A stretch of 64,000 nt of DNA from Paracidovorax cattleyae (GTDB lineage Bacteria > Pseudomonadota > Gammaproteobacteria > Burkholderiales > Burkholderiaceae_C): NCBI RefSeq assembly GCF_900104515.1, contig NZ_FNJL01000012.1, forward strand, positions 1-64,000. The letters run 5' to 3'. The position numbers and the translations under genes are program-made. This document shows positions 36,188 through 47,784 of this stretch, in pieces (position 1 is the stretch's first letter; each line of letters begins with the position of its first letter). A model generated the notes under the pieces. The model worked only from the letters and a program-made list of their open reading frames with translations, was not told where the DNA came from and ran no database searches.

Positions 36188-37966
36188 ATGAACAGCAACG
36201 CACTCATCCTCGGCATTTCACCCCAGCACACGTCGTCCGTCAGCGTGACAGACATGGAAGGGAAAATCCTTTTCGCGGCATCGGAAGAGCGCTTCAACCG
36301 GATCAAATGCTACAACTCGATCCCGCTGGACGCGCTCACTCATGTGGCGTGCCATTTCGATGTCTCGCGCATCGAAGGGGTGGCGATCGCAGGCGGCCAC
36401 CGCTTCCGCAAGATCGATTTCCTGCCTTCCGACCAGCAGGAAAGAAGCCTTCGCAACCCGTTGCTGCTTCCCCGCTTTCTTTCCAAGAAGGACGGGCGCA
36501 GCGAATGGCACGGCGTCCTCAAGGGATTGGGAATAGCGGCAGCCCCGAACTGGTACGACCATCACGAATGCCACGCGGCAAGTGCGTACTACGCGTGCGG
36601 CATGGATGACGCGCTGGTGGTCACCATTGATGGCGGCGGCGATGGCCTGTCGCTCACCATATCCCATGGACGCCAGGGCACCCTGCGCCGCCTGAAGGAA
36701 TTCAAGGAAGACGCTTCCCTCGGATTCTTCTACGGCGCCGTCACCAGCGGCCTGGGCTTCCGCATCTTCCGCCACGAAGGCAAGCTCACCGGCCTTGCCG
36801 CTTATGGCGACCAGTCCCGGCTGTATTCCGAATTGAGCGATCTCTTCCAGATCAGCACGGAGGGCGGGGACGTGAAAATCCGTTCGGCCCTGGTGGAAGC
36901 GATGTTCAAGCCGGATTTCCCCGCAGAGCACCTGTTCCTGGCCAGGAACTATGCCAGCTTCCTGAGCGGCAAGGTCACGCTGCAGCAGTTCAGGGATGCC
37001 CTCAACAACTATCGGCCGGGCACCGCATTCCGGAAGCATTTCGGAGGCCGGCAGTACACGCAGGAGGACATGGCCGCGGCAGCGCAGGCCGTGCTCGAGG
37101 ACAGCGTGCTGAAGCTCGTGCGCCACTATCTCCAGCAGACCGGCTGTACGAATCTGGTGCTGGCGGGCGGGGTGGTGGCCAACGTCAAGCTGAACCAGCG
37201 CCTGTTCAACATCGAAGGTGTGCAGAACATCTTCGTGGCTCCCTACATGGGCGATGAAGGTCTGTGCGTCGGTGCGGCCTACCTTCACCTGAAGCAGCAC
37301 TCTCCGGCCTTCGCGGGCAGGACTCTCGACACCATGTACCTCGGCCCGTCCTATGGAACGGAGCGGGTGGAGCAGGCACTGCAAAAGGCAGGGGTTCAGG
37401 GAATGGAGCGCATCGACGATCCCTCGGTCCGGGCCCGCCGCATCGCGGAGCTGATCGCGCAGGACCGGGTGGTGGGATTCTTCAGCGGCGCCATGGAATT
37501 CGGGCCGCGCTCCCTGGGCGCCCGAAGCGTTCTGGCGTCCGCCAAGCAATACGAGATCAATGACACGCTCAACAAGCGCATGAAGCGCTCCGAATTCATG
37601 CCTTTCGCCCCGGTACTGCCCCATGAGCGGGCTCGGGATGTCCTGGCAGGCAAGTTGGCCGGCTCGGAATTCGCCGCGGAGTTCATGACCATCACGTATG
37701 ACGTCCATGAAAAGTACCGGCAGCTCGCCCCGGCCGTGGTGCATGTCGACGGAACGGCGCGCCCCCAGTTGATCAAAAAGGAAAAGCATCCGGTCTATCA
37801 CGACGTGCTGATCCACTACGAGAAGCTGACCGGCGTTCCGATCCTGGTGAACACCAGCTTCAACATGCACGAGGAGCCGATCGTGAACACGCCAGAGGAT
37901 GCCATCCGGGCCTTCCGGCAAGGCTGCGTGGACACCCTTGCCATCGAGAACTTCGTCGTCTCCTGA
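36188..37966 (+). CDS. O-carbamoyltransferase (NodU/TobZ/CmcH family)
   Basis: A 592-residue cytoplasmic enzyme that transfers a carbamoyl group from carbamoyl phosphate, through carbamoyl-AMP, to a hydroxyl of a sugar or similar acceptor. The N-terminal domain has GISPQHTSSVSV, ASEERFNRIK, DHHECHAASAYYACG (family His signature) and TIDGGGDGLS. The C-terminal domain has LAGGVVANVKLNQRLF, MEFGPRSLGARSVLA, MPFAPVLPHE and VNTSFNMHEEPIV. Between two envelope genes of the polysaccharide locus it probably carbamoylates a sugar of the glycan. The next gene begins directly after its stop (TGAATG), so translation is coupled. Confidence 0.93.
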   Translation: MNSNALILGISPQHTSSVSVTDMEGKILFAASEERFNRIKCYNSIPLDALTHVACHFDVSRIEGVAIAGGHRFRKIDFLPSDQQERSLRNPLLLPRFLSKKDGRSEWHGVLKGLGIAAAPNWYDHHECHAASAYYACGMDDALVVTIDGGGDGLSLTISHGRQGTLRRLKEFKEDASLGFFYGAVTSGLGFRIFRHEGKLTGLAAYGDQSRLYSELSDLFQISTEGGDVKIRSALVEAMFKPDFPAEHLFLARNYASFLSGKVTLQQFRDALNNYRPGTAFRKHFGGRQYTQEDMAAAAQAVLEDSVLKLVRHYLQQTGCTNLVLAGGVVANVKLNQRLFNIEGVQNIFVAPYMGDEGLCVGAAYLHLKQHSPAFAGRTLDTMYLGPSYGTERVEQALQKAGVQGMERIDDPSVRARRIAELIAQDRVVGFFSGAMEFGPRSLGARSVLASAKQYEINDTLNKRMKRSEFMPFAPVLPHERARDVLAGKLAGSEFAAEFMTITYDVHEKYRQLAPAVVHVDGTARPQLIKKEKHPVYHDVLIHYEKLTGVPILVNTSFNMHEEPIVNTPEDAIRAFRQGCVDTLAIENFVVS

Positions 37967-40900
37967 ATGGCGGCACCGCATACCCGCATGAAGAACTCCC
38001 TCAGGGCCCACGGGCAGCGGGCAGCCGCAGTACTCCGGGCAGCCTGCGCCCTCCTCGGCCTCGCGGCGGGCATGGCGTGGGCCGCCTCCGGCGAAACAAC
38101 GCCTCCGCGGCGGGAAATCACGTTCGGAGAACCCCTGGTGTCCAGTTACTGGGGGCAGAAAATCCTGCGGCTCGCTCCTGCAGAGCCCCTGCCGCAAGGC
38201 AGCTACCGCGTCAGGGCGGAGATCGTTCCCAGGATGTCCGATGCGGGGAAGGCGGAGAACGGAATTCCACTCGTACCCGCCGGCGCAGCCCGGCCGGTCC
38301 AAAGCGGCGTGACCATGGAATTCGTGGCGCCCAGCGGCACCCAACTGCAGGATTTCACCGAGTTGCTGGCGGAAACCGAGGACCTGCGTGGTTGCCGGGC
38401 GGACTGGTCCGTGGAGCTCCAGTCCGCGCAGCCGGGAGAGCCACGGCGCATCATCCGGCTCGGAGATGACGGTCTGCATGCGGCAGACGCAACGGTCATC
38501 ATGGCAGAGCAGCCGGATCGCCTGGAATGGGTCCGGAAGGACTTCGGCTATCTCGTCAGGCGGGAGCTCGGACTGGCGCCCGATCAGCGCTGGCGCTACG
38601 CCCAGGATGGAGGGTTCACCGTCATCCAGCGGCGCCTGGACATTCCGCTGCGGGACGCCCACACCATCGAGCTGGAGTTCCCGGGCGGCACCGTGCTGAG
38701 CGGCGTGAACCTTTCAATCTCCAGAGGCCCCGGGCGAAAGGCCCATCAGTTGCTGTCGGGTGGCGAGTTCGCCAGCCGCACCGAAGACGACGGAGCGCGC
38801 ACGCGCGTATCTCTGCACCTGGGCAGCGCGCTCGCCGACGGGGCACGATGGGGCGATGCGCCCCATCTCTCGGAAATCCTCATCTCCTATCAGGGCAACG
38901 AAGCGGACGTGGCACGGAACAAGCCCCTGCGCAGCATGCGTGTCCTGGGGGAGTACACGCGCGACAGCGCCACTTCCCCATCCACGCGGATCGACCACCT
39001 GACAGACGCAGCTTCGGGCAAGCGCCTGCAACGGCGGTACTTCCCCACGGACCATATCGACAGGACGCCAGGGAATGCGGAGCAGTTCTCGGGAGTCCTC
39101 CTGCACGTACCGCAGGGCTGCGAAAACGGCATCTTCCGCGCCAGCCTGATCAGGGCGGAGAGCGCGCGACCCGAGCCCCTGTTCCTGGCGGGCGTTCGCA
39201 GGCAACTGGAAAAAATGGGTGGGCCATTCCTGCAGCCGGACGCCTCCTCGCGGGAGTGGCTGCAGCACGTTCAATGGCTGCCATTCGCAGAAGCGCAGAC
39301 CGAAATGCGGCGCCTCCACGGACCGGACGCCGCAGCCGAGCTCCCGGGCTGGGGAGTGCGCCTGCAATGGAGCGGTGCCCATCCCCGCCTGACCATCGCC
39401 AGGGAAGGACTCGTTGCCTCCGGACTCCGCACGGCCCGTATGGATTGGGCCCTCCACACCATTGCCCGGCCGGATCTGCGCATCTATGCAGACATGCCAT
39501 CGGGAGCCCTGCAGTTCGACTCGCTCGAGGCGGAGCTGCAGCTGGAGTCCGGGGCTGTATCCCGGTTCCAGCTCACACCGAACCGGGCTCAGGCGCTGCC
39601 GGCAGACATCCCGGCAGGCACCCGTATCCGCGGCCTGTCCATCACCTTCCAGCCATCCGGCCCACCACAGGACTGGACGCTGGCGAGCCTGGGCATCTTC
39701 CGCCCCTACCTGGTCCTGCTGGGCGACCTGGCGGGCCAGCCGCGACCCGGCTGGGCCGTACGGCCTCTGACCCTCGCTCCGGATGAGGGAATGCTCCCCG
39801 GAGGAACCTATCGGTGGACGGCCCATCCGTCCGGCCTCCGGGCAGGCGACCTGCTGCAAGCCCGCATCACGCACACCTTCGGTACCTTGCCGCAGGAAGC
39901 GTGCTGGCTGACCGTGGAAGCCGCAGGCGAACGCGGTGGCCAGGCACGCACCACCCTTTGTCCTTCCGCGGCACAGTGGCAGACCGGCCTTTCGGCACTG
40001 CTTCACAGCGGCAGCCTCGCGCCGGACGAGCCACTGAGCGCACTGGCCTGGTCAGCCCGTCTTTCCGCCCCGCCACAGGCCGACGGCCTGCAGGTTCTGC
40101 TGGGCACTGCTGCACGGCCCTCGGTGCTGGATACGCTCTCGCATGGACTTGCACTGCAACTGGAGCGCGGCGCTCCGCCTCTGCGGCCGGTCGGCGGTGC
40201 GCCGGTCGCAGTTCCCGTCCTGCCGGCCCCGACATGGCTGGACTATGGAATCTGGAAGTCCATGGCAGACCGCCCCCCGGCAGACAACCCCTGGCAGGAT
40301 GAAGACCTTTTCGAGTTGCGCCGCATTACCTGGGTGGCAGATCCGTCGCTATGGCCGGCGCTGGAGGATCTCCGCAAGACCCGGCTCCGCCAATCGGTGG
40401 CAGCCTTTCCCAAGCCCGAGGCGGGGCTGCGCCTGCAAAGCGCCTTGCTGGCCCTGTTCATCATGGCAGTCGTGCTGGCCACGGCGCGCAGCCAGTGGCT
40501 GCGGTACCTGGTGGTGCGGTGGTGCCAGCCGTTGCGCACCTGGGCGGATGGCATGCGGGGCCGGATCCACACGTCCGCCATGCCACAGTCCTTTCCACCC
40601 GCGAAAGCCATGTTCACGGCAGCAGCCACAGGGCTTGCACTGCTCTGGATGTGGATGGGAGGTCGCAAGGACGCGGAAGCCCCGTGGTTCCTCGCTGCGG
40701 GCCTGCTCGCGACCCTGACGGCGTGCGTGCGGCTATGGCCCGCATCACCGGACTCTCGACTGCCCAGGCCTGCATTGCGCCCGGTCGTCTCATTGCTCTG
40801 GTTCGCGCTTCTGGCGTGGCTGCTGGGACATCTGGGGCCTCCGAAACAGCTTCTCGTCCATGCGAGCCTGGTGCTGGCCTGCGTGCTCTGGACCGGCGTT

Positions 40901-41374
40901 CCCGCATCCGCCGCGCCCGCGGTGAGCCTGCGGACCATCGCATGCCATCCAGGCTTCCTGCTGATGCTCTCCAGCCTGGGGCTGTATGCCCTTGGTCTGT
41001 CGTCACCCGCCTTCGTGCGGAGGGAAAACATCTGGATCACCATGGGCGCTATTGTTCTGGTGGCTGCCTGGTGGCAGGCGGCACGGGGTCTTCTCCCCAT
41101 CCTGGAGGCCCGCGCTCCGCGCTGGGCGTGCGCGCTGCGGAGCGTGCCCGGAGGGGGGCTGTTTGCGGGTGCCGTGGCTGCGCTCGCCCTTTCCTGCACA
41201 GCGCTGTGGCTCGGCCAGAGCGTATTGGCCGCCCACCTGAGCACGCTGTTTTTCTATTTCTGGTGCGTGGGGGCGGCCGCTACAGCGATCGGTGCCTGGG
41301 CTGTACGCGACAGGCCGGACAACGGCACGGCTTCGGCGACGGACTCCAGAGGCCTCGAAAACCGGGGCTCGTGA
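37967..41374 (+). CDS. Unrecognised 1135-residue envelope protein (paralogue of 15042-18404)
   Basis: Family not recognised. A signal peptide follows MKNSLRAHG (second in-frame Met, 37988) with cleavage near GMAWAASG, so translation may start at either Met. A long beta-rich region runs to about residue 820; eight or nine transmembrane segments follow. It aligns with the 1120-residue protein along its length: WRYAQDG, FPGGTVLSGVNL, MGGPFL, ELPGWGVR, IFRPYLVL, WLDYG, FELRRITWVAD and EAPWFLAAGL. No catalytic signature is visible. It abuts the carbamoyltransferase gene, and its paralogue abuts a flippase and overlaps a DUF2079 gene. Envelope glycan assembly or modification is inferred from place only. 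Confidence 0.85.
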   Translation: MAAPHTRMKNSLRAHGQRAAAVLRAACALLGLAAGMAWAASGETTPPRREITFGEPLVSSYWGQKILRLAPAEPLPQGSYRVRAEIVPRMSDAGKAENGIPLVPAGAARPVQSGVTMEFVAPSGTQLQDFTELLAETEDLRGCRADWSVELQSAQPGEPRRIIRLGDDGLHAADATVIMAEQPDRLEWVRKDFGYLVRRELGLAPDQRWRYAQDGGFTVIQRRLDIPLRDAHTIELEFPGGTVLSGVNLSISRGPGRKAHQLLSGGEFASRTEDDGARTRVSLHLGSALADGARWGDAPHLSEILISYQGNEADVARNKPLRSMRVLGEYTRDSATSPSTRIDHLTDAASGKRLQRRYFPTDHIDRTPGNAEQFSGVLLHVPQGCENGIFRASLIRAESARPEPLFLAGVRRQLEKMGGPFLQPDASSREWLQHVQWLPFAEAQTEMRRLHGPDAAAELPGWGVRLQWSGAHPRLTIAREGLVASGLRTARMDWALHTIARPDLRIYADMPSGALQFDSLEAELQLESGAVSRFQLTPNRAQALPADIPAGTRIRGLSITFQPSGPPQDWTLASLGIFRPYLVLLGDLAGQPRPGWAVRPLTLAPDEGMLPGGTYRWTAHPSGLRAGDLLQARITHTFGTLPQEACWLTVEAAGERGGQARTTLCPSAAQWQTGLSALLHSGSLAPDEPLSALAWSARLSAPPQADGLQVLLGTAARPSVLDTLSHGLALQLERGAPPLRPVGGAPVAVPVLPAPTWLDYGIWKSMADRPPADNPWQDEDLFELRRITWVADPSLWPALEDLRKTRLRQSVAAFPKPEAGLRLQSALLALFIMAVVLATARSQWLRYLVVRWCQPLRTWADGMRGRIHTSAMPQSFPPAKAMFTAAATGLALLWMWMGGRKDAEAPWFLAAGLLATLTACVRLWPASPDSRLPRPALRPVVSLLWFALLAWLLGHLGPPKQLLVHASLVLACVLWTGVPASAAPAVSLRTIACHPGFLLMLSSLGLYALGLSSPAFVRRENIWITMGAIVLVAAWWQAARGLLPILEARAPRWACALRSVPGGGLFAGAVAALALSCTALWLGQSVLAAHLSTLFFYFWCVGAAATAIGAWAVRDRPDNGTASATDSRGLENRGS

Positions 41375-41512
41375 CGCGGACACGGTGAATTACCCGCCAA
41401 GCACCGGGCATGCGGGCACTGGGCGGATGGCCGCCGATCACGGCATCCGCACCGGCCATCAGGGCAGCCGTGGCCCATCCTTTGCCAGATGCCCCGGCGG
41501 CGATTCGCCAAG

Positions 41513-41543
41513 AAAAAAGGGGCGCGGACACCGTCCGCGCCCC
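41513..41543 (-). terminator. Intrinsic terminator of the second EF-G gene
   Basis: GGGGCGCGGAC and GTCCGCGCCCC form a perfect 11-base stem with a three-base loop (41519-41543). On the minus strand six T residues follow (41513-41518). It lies about 30 bases after the EF-G stop at 41575. The plus-strand side has no T-run, so it probably does not end the transcript of the 1135-residue protein; the rest of 41375-41512 shows only a T-less hairpin near 41424-41451. Confidence 0.9.
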
Positions 41544-41574
41544 TGCCGGGGTATCGCCCCTGGCGTGCGCCAGG

Positions 41575-43619
41575 TCACCGCGTCAACGCGGCCATCTCCC
41601 TCTCCGGCACCACTCCATAGTGGTCCAGCTGCATCGAATACTGCCCGCGCCCCGACGACAGTGCGCGCAGGCTGCCGATGTAGCCGAACATCTCCTTCAG
41701 CGGCACCTGTGCCTCGATGGTGGCGGCACTGCCCCGCTGCCCCTGGCCGCGGACGACGCCGCGACGGCGGTTCAGGTCGCCAATGCCGTCACCCAGGTAC
41801 TCGGCCGGGATGATGACTTCGACGGCCATCACCGGCTCCAGCACCAGGGGCCCTGCCTTGGCGAAGGCCTCGCGGAACGCCGCCACGGCCGCCAGTTCGA
41901 ACGCCAGCGTGGACGAATCGCGCTCGTGGTGGCTGCCATCCACCAGCGTGGCGACGAAGTCCACGGCGGGAAAACCAGCCACCACGCCGGAGCGGGCAGC
42001 CCGGCGGATGCCGGCCTCCACAGCGGGGATGAACTCGCGCGGAACGGCGCCACCGACGACGCGGCTCTCGAAGCGGATGCCCTCGCCCCTGGGCAGGGGG
42101 TCGAGCTGCAGCGTCACCTCGGCGAACTGGCCGGGGCCGCCCGACTGCTTCTTGTGCACATGGTTCACCTCCACACGGCGGGCAATGGTTTCGCGGTAGG
42201 CCACCTGGGGGCGCCCGACCGACACGTTGACACCATGGCGCGCGCGCAGCTTCTCGATCGAGACTTCGAGCTGCAGTTCGCCCATGCCGGACAGGATGGT
42301 CTGGCCGGAATCGGCGTCCTGCTGCAGGCGCAGGCTCGGATCTTCGCGCAGCAGGACCAGCAGGGCCTTCGACAGACCCTGCTGGTCGGCGCTCGCCTTG
42401 GGCTCGATGGCGACGTGGATCACCGGCTCGGGCACGCTGATCTGTTCCAGCACCACGGGATGGGCCGGATCGCTCAGGGTGTGCCCTGTGAACGTGTCCT
42501 TGAGGCCGACGACGGCGGCGATGTCACCCGCCACCAGTTCGTCCCGCTCGATGTGCTTGTCGGCATGCACTTCATACAGGCGCGCCACGCGCTCGGTCTT
42601 GCCGGTGCTGGTATTGAGCACTACATCGCCCTGGCCCAGCCGGCCGCTGTAAACCCGCACGAACACCTTGGCGCCGTGGTCGTCGGCAGAGACCTTGAAC
42701 GCCAGGGCCGAGAACGGATTCGCCGCCGATGCCGGCCTGCCGTCGGCATGGCCTGCGTGCGCGACGTCTTCCGGCGAAGGCAGGTAATCCACCACGGCAT
42801 CGAGCAAAGGCTCCACGCCGCGGTTCTTGAAAGCCGAGCCCGCCAGCGCGGGAACGAAGGCCCCCGACAGCACACCCCGGCGCAAGAGCGCGCGCAGCAT
42901 TTCCACGGCGATGGCCTCACCGTTCACGTAGGCCTCCAGGGCAGCCTCATCCTGCTCCACTGCGGCTTCGACCAGGCGGGCGCGTGCATGCGCAGCCTGC
43001 TCGGCCAGGTCTGCGGGCACGTCGGCTTCGCGGTAGGCGGCGCTGGCATCGTCCCTGTCCCAGATGCGGGCGCGCAGGCTGAGCAGGTCACCACACCGCG
43101 GAAGTCGCCTTCCGCGCCGATGGGCATCTGCAGCGGCAGGACGCGCACGCCCAGTCGCTCACCCATCATGGCGACCACGCGGCCGAAATCGGCCCCCACG
43201 CGGTCGAGCTTGTTGATGAAGGCGATGCGCGGCACACGGTACCTGTCGGCCAGGCGCCAGTTGGTCTCGGTCTGCGGCTCCACCCCGGCCACGCCGTCGA
43301 ACACGACGACCGCACCGTCGAGCACGCGCAGCGAACGGTTCACCTCGATGTTGAAGTCGATGTGGCCGGGCGTGTCGATCAGGTTGAGCTGCGTGCCTTT
43401 CCAATGCACGGTGACGGCCGCACTGTGGATGGTGATGCCGCGCTTTTGCTCCTGCGGGTCGAAGTCCATATGCGCCGTGCCGTCGTGCACTTCGCCGATG
43501 CGATGGCTTTCGCCGGTATAGAACAGGATGCGTTCGGTGGTGGTCGTCTTCCCTGCATCGACGTGGGCGATGACACCGATGTTGCGCAGACGGGCGGTAT
43601 GGTTGCGGGAATTTCTCAT
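41575..43619 (-). pseudogene. fusA2: Elongation factor G, second copy, with a one-base frameshift
   Basis: Together two reading frames make a full EF-G of about 681 residues. The first (start 43619) has GTPase motifs [31 protein letters not shown] and NKLDRVG up to [10 protein letters not shown]. The second continues from [12 protein letters not shown] to the end (domains II-V, with SAFKNRGVEPLLDAVVDYLP). The frame is lost near 43088: GTG-GTG-ACC-TGC appears where GTG-GTG-GAC-CTG-CTC-AGC (VVDLLS) is expected, so one G is missing. It may be a real inactivating deletion or a sequencing error. The gene stands alone, away from any rpsL-rpsG-tuf cluster, which marks it as a second, perhaps specialised EF-G. 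If the base is restored the protein should be functional. Confidence 0.85.
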
Positions 43620-43706
43620 GGCGGATCTTTCTTTGCGGCTGCACTCGGCTCTGCGAGCAGCTGCCGCCTGGTTGGCTATTCGCCAGCCCAGGCGGGAAGA
43701 TCCGCC
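43620..43706 (-). promoter_or_regulatory. Structured leader masking the EF-G start
   Basis: The ten bases just before the EF-G start codon (43620-43629) are an exact reverse complement of 43697-43706. Inside, CCGCCTGG (43688-43695 in minus reading) pairs with 43664-43671, enclosing a further four-base stem (43673-43676 with 43682-43685). A competing stem can form from about 43635-43647 with 43654-43667, which shares bases 43664-43667 with the former. The mutually exclusive pairings and burial of the initiation region look like a translational switch. Seen directly; function inferred. Confidence 0.5.
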
Positions 43707-43712
43707 TAGGGG

Positions 43713-43814
43713 CTAGCTTGGAATCGGGGGTGTGCTGTCGCCGAAGCCCGGGCGCACGGAACTCAAGCTCCGGCGGTCGGGAATCGTGGCGATCAACTTG
43801 TCGTAGGTACGCAT
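43713..43814 (-). CDS. Possible 33-residue leader ORF before EF-G
   Basis: ATG at 43814 opens a 33-codon frame starting MRTYDKLIATIPDRRS and ending just before the structured leader of EF-G. It begins about 30 bases after the T-run of the upstream terminator. No clear ribosome binding site is seen and no family is recognised, so translation is only a possibility. Confidence 0.25.
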   Translation of the reverse strand: MRTYDKLIATIPDRRSLSSVRPGFGDSTPPIPS

Positions 43815-43842
43815 GGGGGTCGGTGGGCAAGCCTGGAAAAAC

Positions 43843-43873
43843 AAAAAACCCCGGAGGTGCGGGCCTGCCGGGG
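43843..43873 (-). terminator. Intrinsic terminator upstream of the EF-G gene
   Basis: On the minus strand CCCCGG pairs with CCGGGG (43868-43873 with 43849-43854), extended inside by AGG/CCT around a six-base loop with one bulged base, and is followed by TTTTTT, G and five more T's. It lies about 220 bases before the EF-G start and about 100 bases after a good promoter, so the transcript would be short unless read-through occurs. Confidence 0.85.
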
Positions 43874-43926
43874 TCTGTGGTGACCGGAAGGCGCGCAGCC
43901 CTCCGATACGCGATCAGGGGGCGCAA

Positions 43927-43971
43927 CTAGGTGGCGAACGATGCCTTGATCACGTTGGTCAGAATGTTCAT
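43927..43971 (-). CDS. Possible leaderless 14-residue peptide
   Basis: ATG at 43971 encodes MNILTNVIKASFAT and then TAG. The predicted transcription start from the adjacent promoter is only zero to three bases before the ATG, so the message would be leaderless. It is followed by hairpins and an intrinsic terminator. This resembles an attenuator peptide or a short RNA with a coding start, but there is no direct evidence for translation. Confidence 0.35.
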   Translation of the reverse strand: MNILTNVIKASFAT

Positions 43972-43979
43972 GGGGACGA

Positions 43980-44008
43980 ATTATCCTCTCCGGCCAGCCA
44001 GGGGGCAA
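43980..44008 (-). promoter_or_regulatory. Sigma70-type promoter of the short leader transcript
   Basis: On the minus strand TTGCCC (44008-44003) and GATAAT (43985-43980) are separated by exactly 17 bases. The -10 matches five of six consensus positions, the -35 four. Initiation would fall near 43973, next to the ATG of the 14-codon frame. The promoter points away from groES. Confidence 0.6.
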
Positions 44009-44060
44009 GCCCCGTCCGACCTGCGCGCCGATCACCTGCCATGCCCTCCGCACCCGGCCT

Positions 44061-44089
44061 CTTGAAACGCCAACAAATGCCCGTATCAT
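44061..44089 (+). promoter_or_regulatory. groESL promoter (sigma32-like overlapping sigma70-like)
   Basis: CTTGAAA at 44061-44067 matches the sigma32 -35 box, and CCCGTATC at 44080-44087 is a fair match to its CCCCATnT -10 box. The same region reads as TTGAAA, 16 bases, TATCAT for the housekeeping sigma factor. It directly precedes the CIRCE operator, 120-150 bases before groES. Confidence 0.75.
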
Positions 44090-44115
44090 TAGCACTCGAA
44101 GCGGACGAGTGCTAA
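44089..44115. promoter_or_regulatory. CIRCE operator (HrcA binding site)
   Basis: TTAGCACTC-N9-GAGTGCTAA is a perfect copy of the CIRCE inverted repeat. It overlaps the transcription start expected from the promoter just upstream and should let HrcA repress groES-groEL. Confidence 0.96.
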
Positions 44116-44211
44116 CAACCGTGTGGGATACGGCCGCTGAAGATCCCGACGCCCGCCCTTCGCGGGCGTCCTGTCGATGTCGCAATCCTTATTGAACCAG
44201 GAGAGATGCAA

Positions 44212-44502
44212 ATGAACCTTCGCCCCCTGCACGATCGCGTGATCGTCAAGCGCATTGAAAGCGAAACCACGACCGCCTCCGGCATCGTGATCCCCGACAA
44301 CGCTGCCGAGAAGCCCGATCAAGGCGAAGTCCTGGCCGTGGGCCCTGGCAAGAAGAACGACAAGGGCGAACTCAGCGTGCTGAGCGTCAAGGTCGGCGAC
44401 CGCGTCCTGTTCGGCAAGTACTCGGGCCAGACCGTCAAGGTCAACGGCGACGAACTGCTGGTCATGAAGGAAGACGACCTGTTCGCAGTCGTCGAGAAGT
44501 GA
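44212..44502 (+). CDS. groS: Co-chaperonin GroES
   Basis: A 96-residue Gro[19 protein letters not shown] at the start, the mobile loop [18 protein letters not shown] (binds GroEL), and [17 protein letters not shown]. It caps the GroEL ring. The ATG at 44212 is preferred over 44206 because AGGAGAG is then six bases upstream. GroEL follows after 58 bases, in the same transcript, controlled by the CIRCE and sigma32-like elements. Confidence 0.97.
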   Translation: MNLRPLHDRVIVKRIESETTTASGIVIPDNAAEKPDQGEVLAVGPGKKNDKGELSVLSVKVGDRVLFGKYSGQTVKVNGDELLVMKEDDLFAVVEK

Positions 44503-44545
44503 TCGCTTCGCGGATCACATCTTCTTCCAACTTCCTGTTGACTGA

Positions 44546-46198
<1,653 letters not shown>

Positions 46199-46226
46199 TG
46201 CCCGGCTGAGCCTCGCTCACCCGACG

Positions 46227-46253
46227 AAAGGGCCGCGCAAGCGGCCCTTTTTT
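46227..46253 (+). terminator. Intrinsic terminator of groESL
   Basis: GGGCCGC and GCGGCCC pair around the stable tetraloop GCAA (46230-46247), flanked by AAA and TTTTTT. On the minus strand only three T's follow, so it may weakly serve the convergent xylulokinase gene as well. Confidence 0.92.
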
Positions 46254-46300
46254 CATGTGCAGGCGTTATGGCACCGGCACGGCACGGCGCCGCGGATTTG

Positions 46301-47758
<1,458 letters not shown>

Positions 47759-47784
47759 GAAAGGCTCCCTTGTGCGGGTTTGTG

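Noticed and set aside
43080..43100. Programmed -1 frameshift in EF-G
   Set aside because: A -1 shift would restore the frame, but no slippery heptamer or clear downstream pseudoknot is visible; a deletion or sequence error is simpler.
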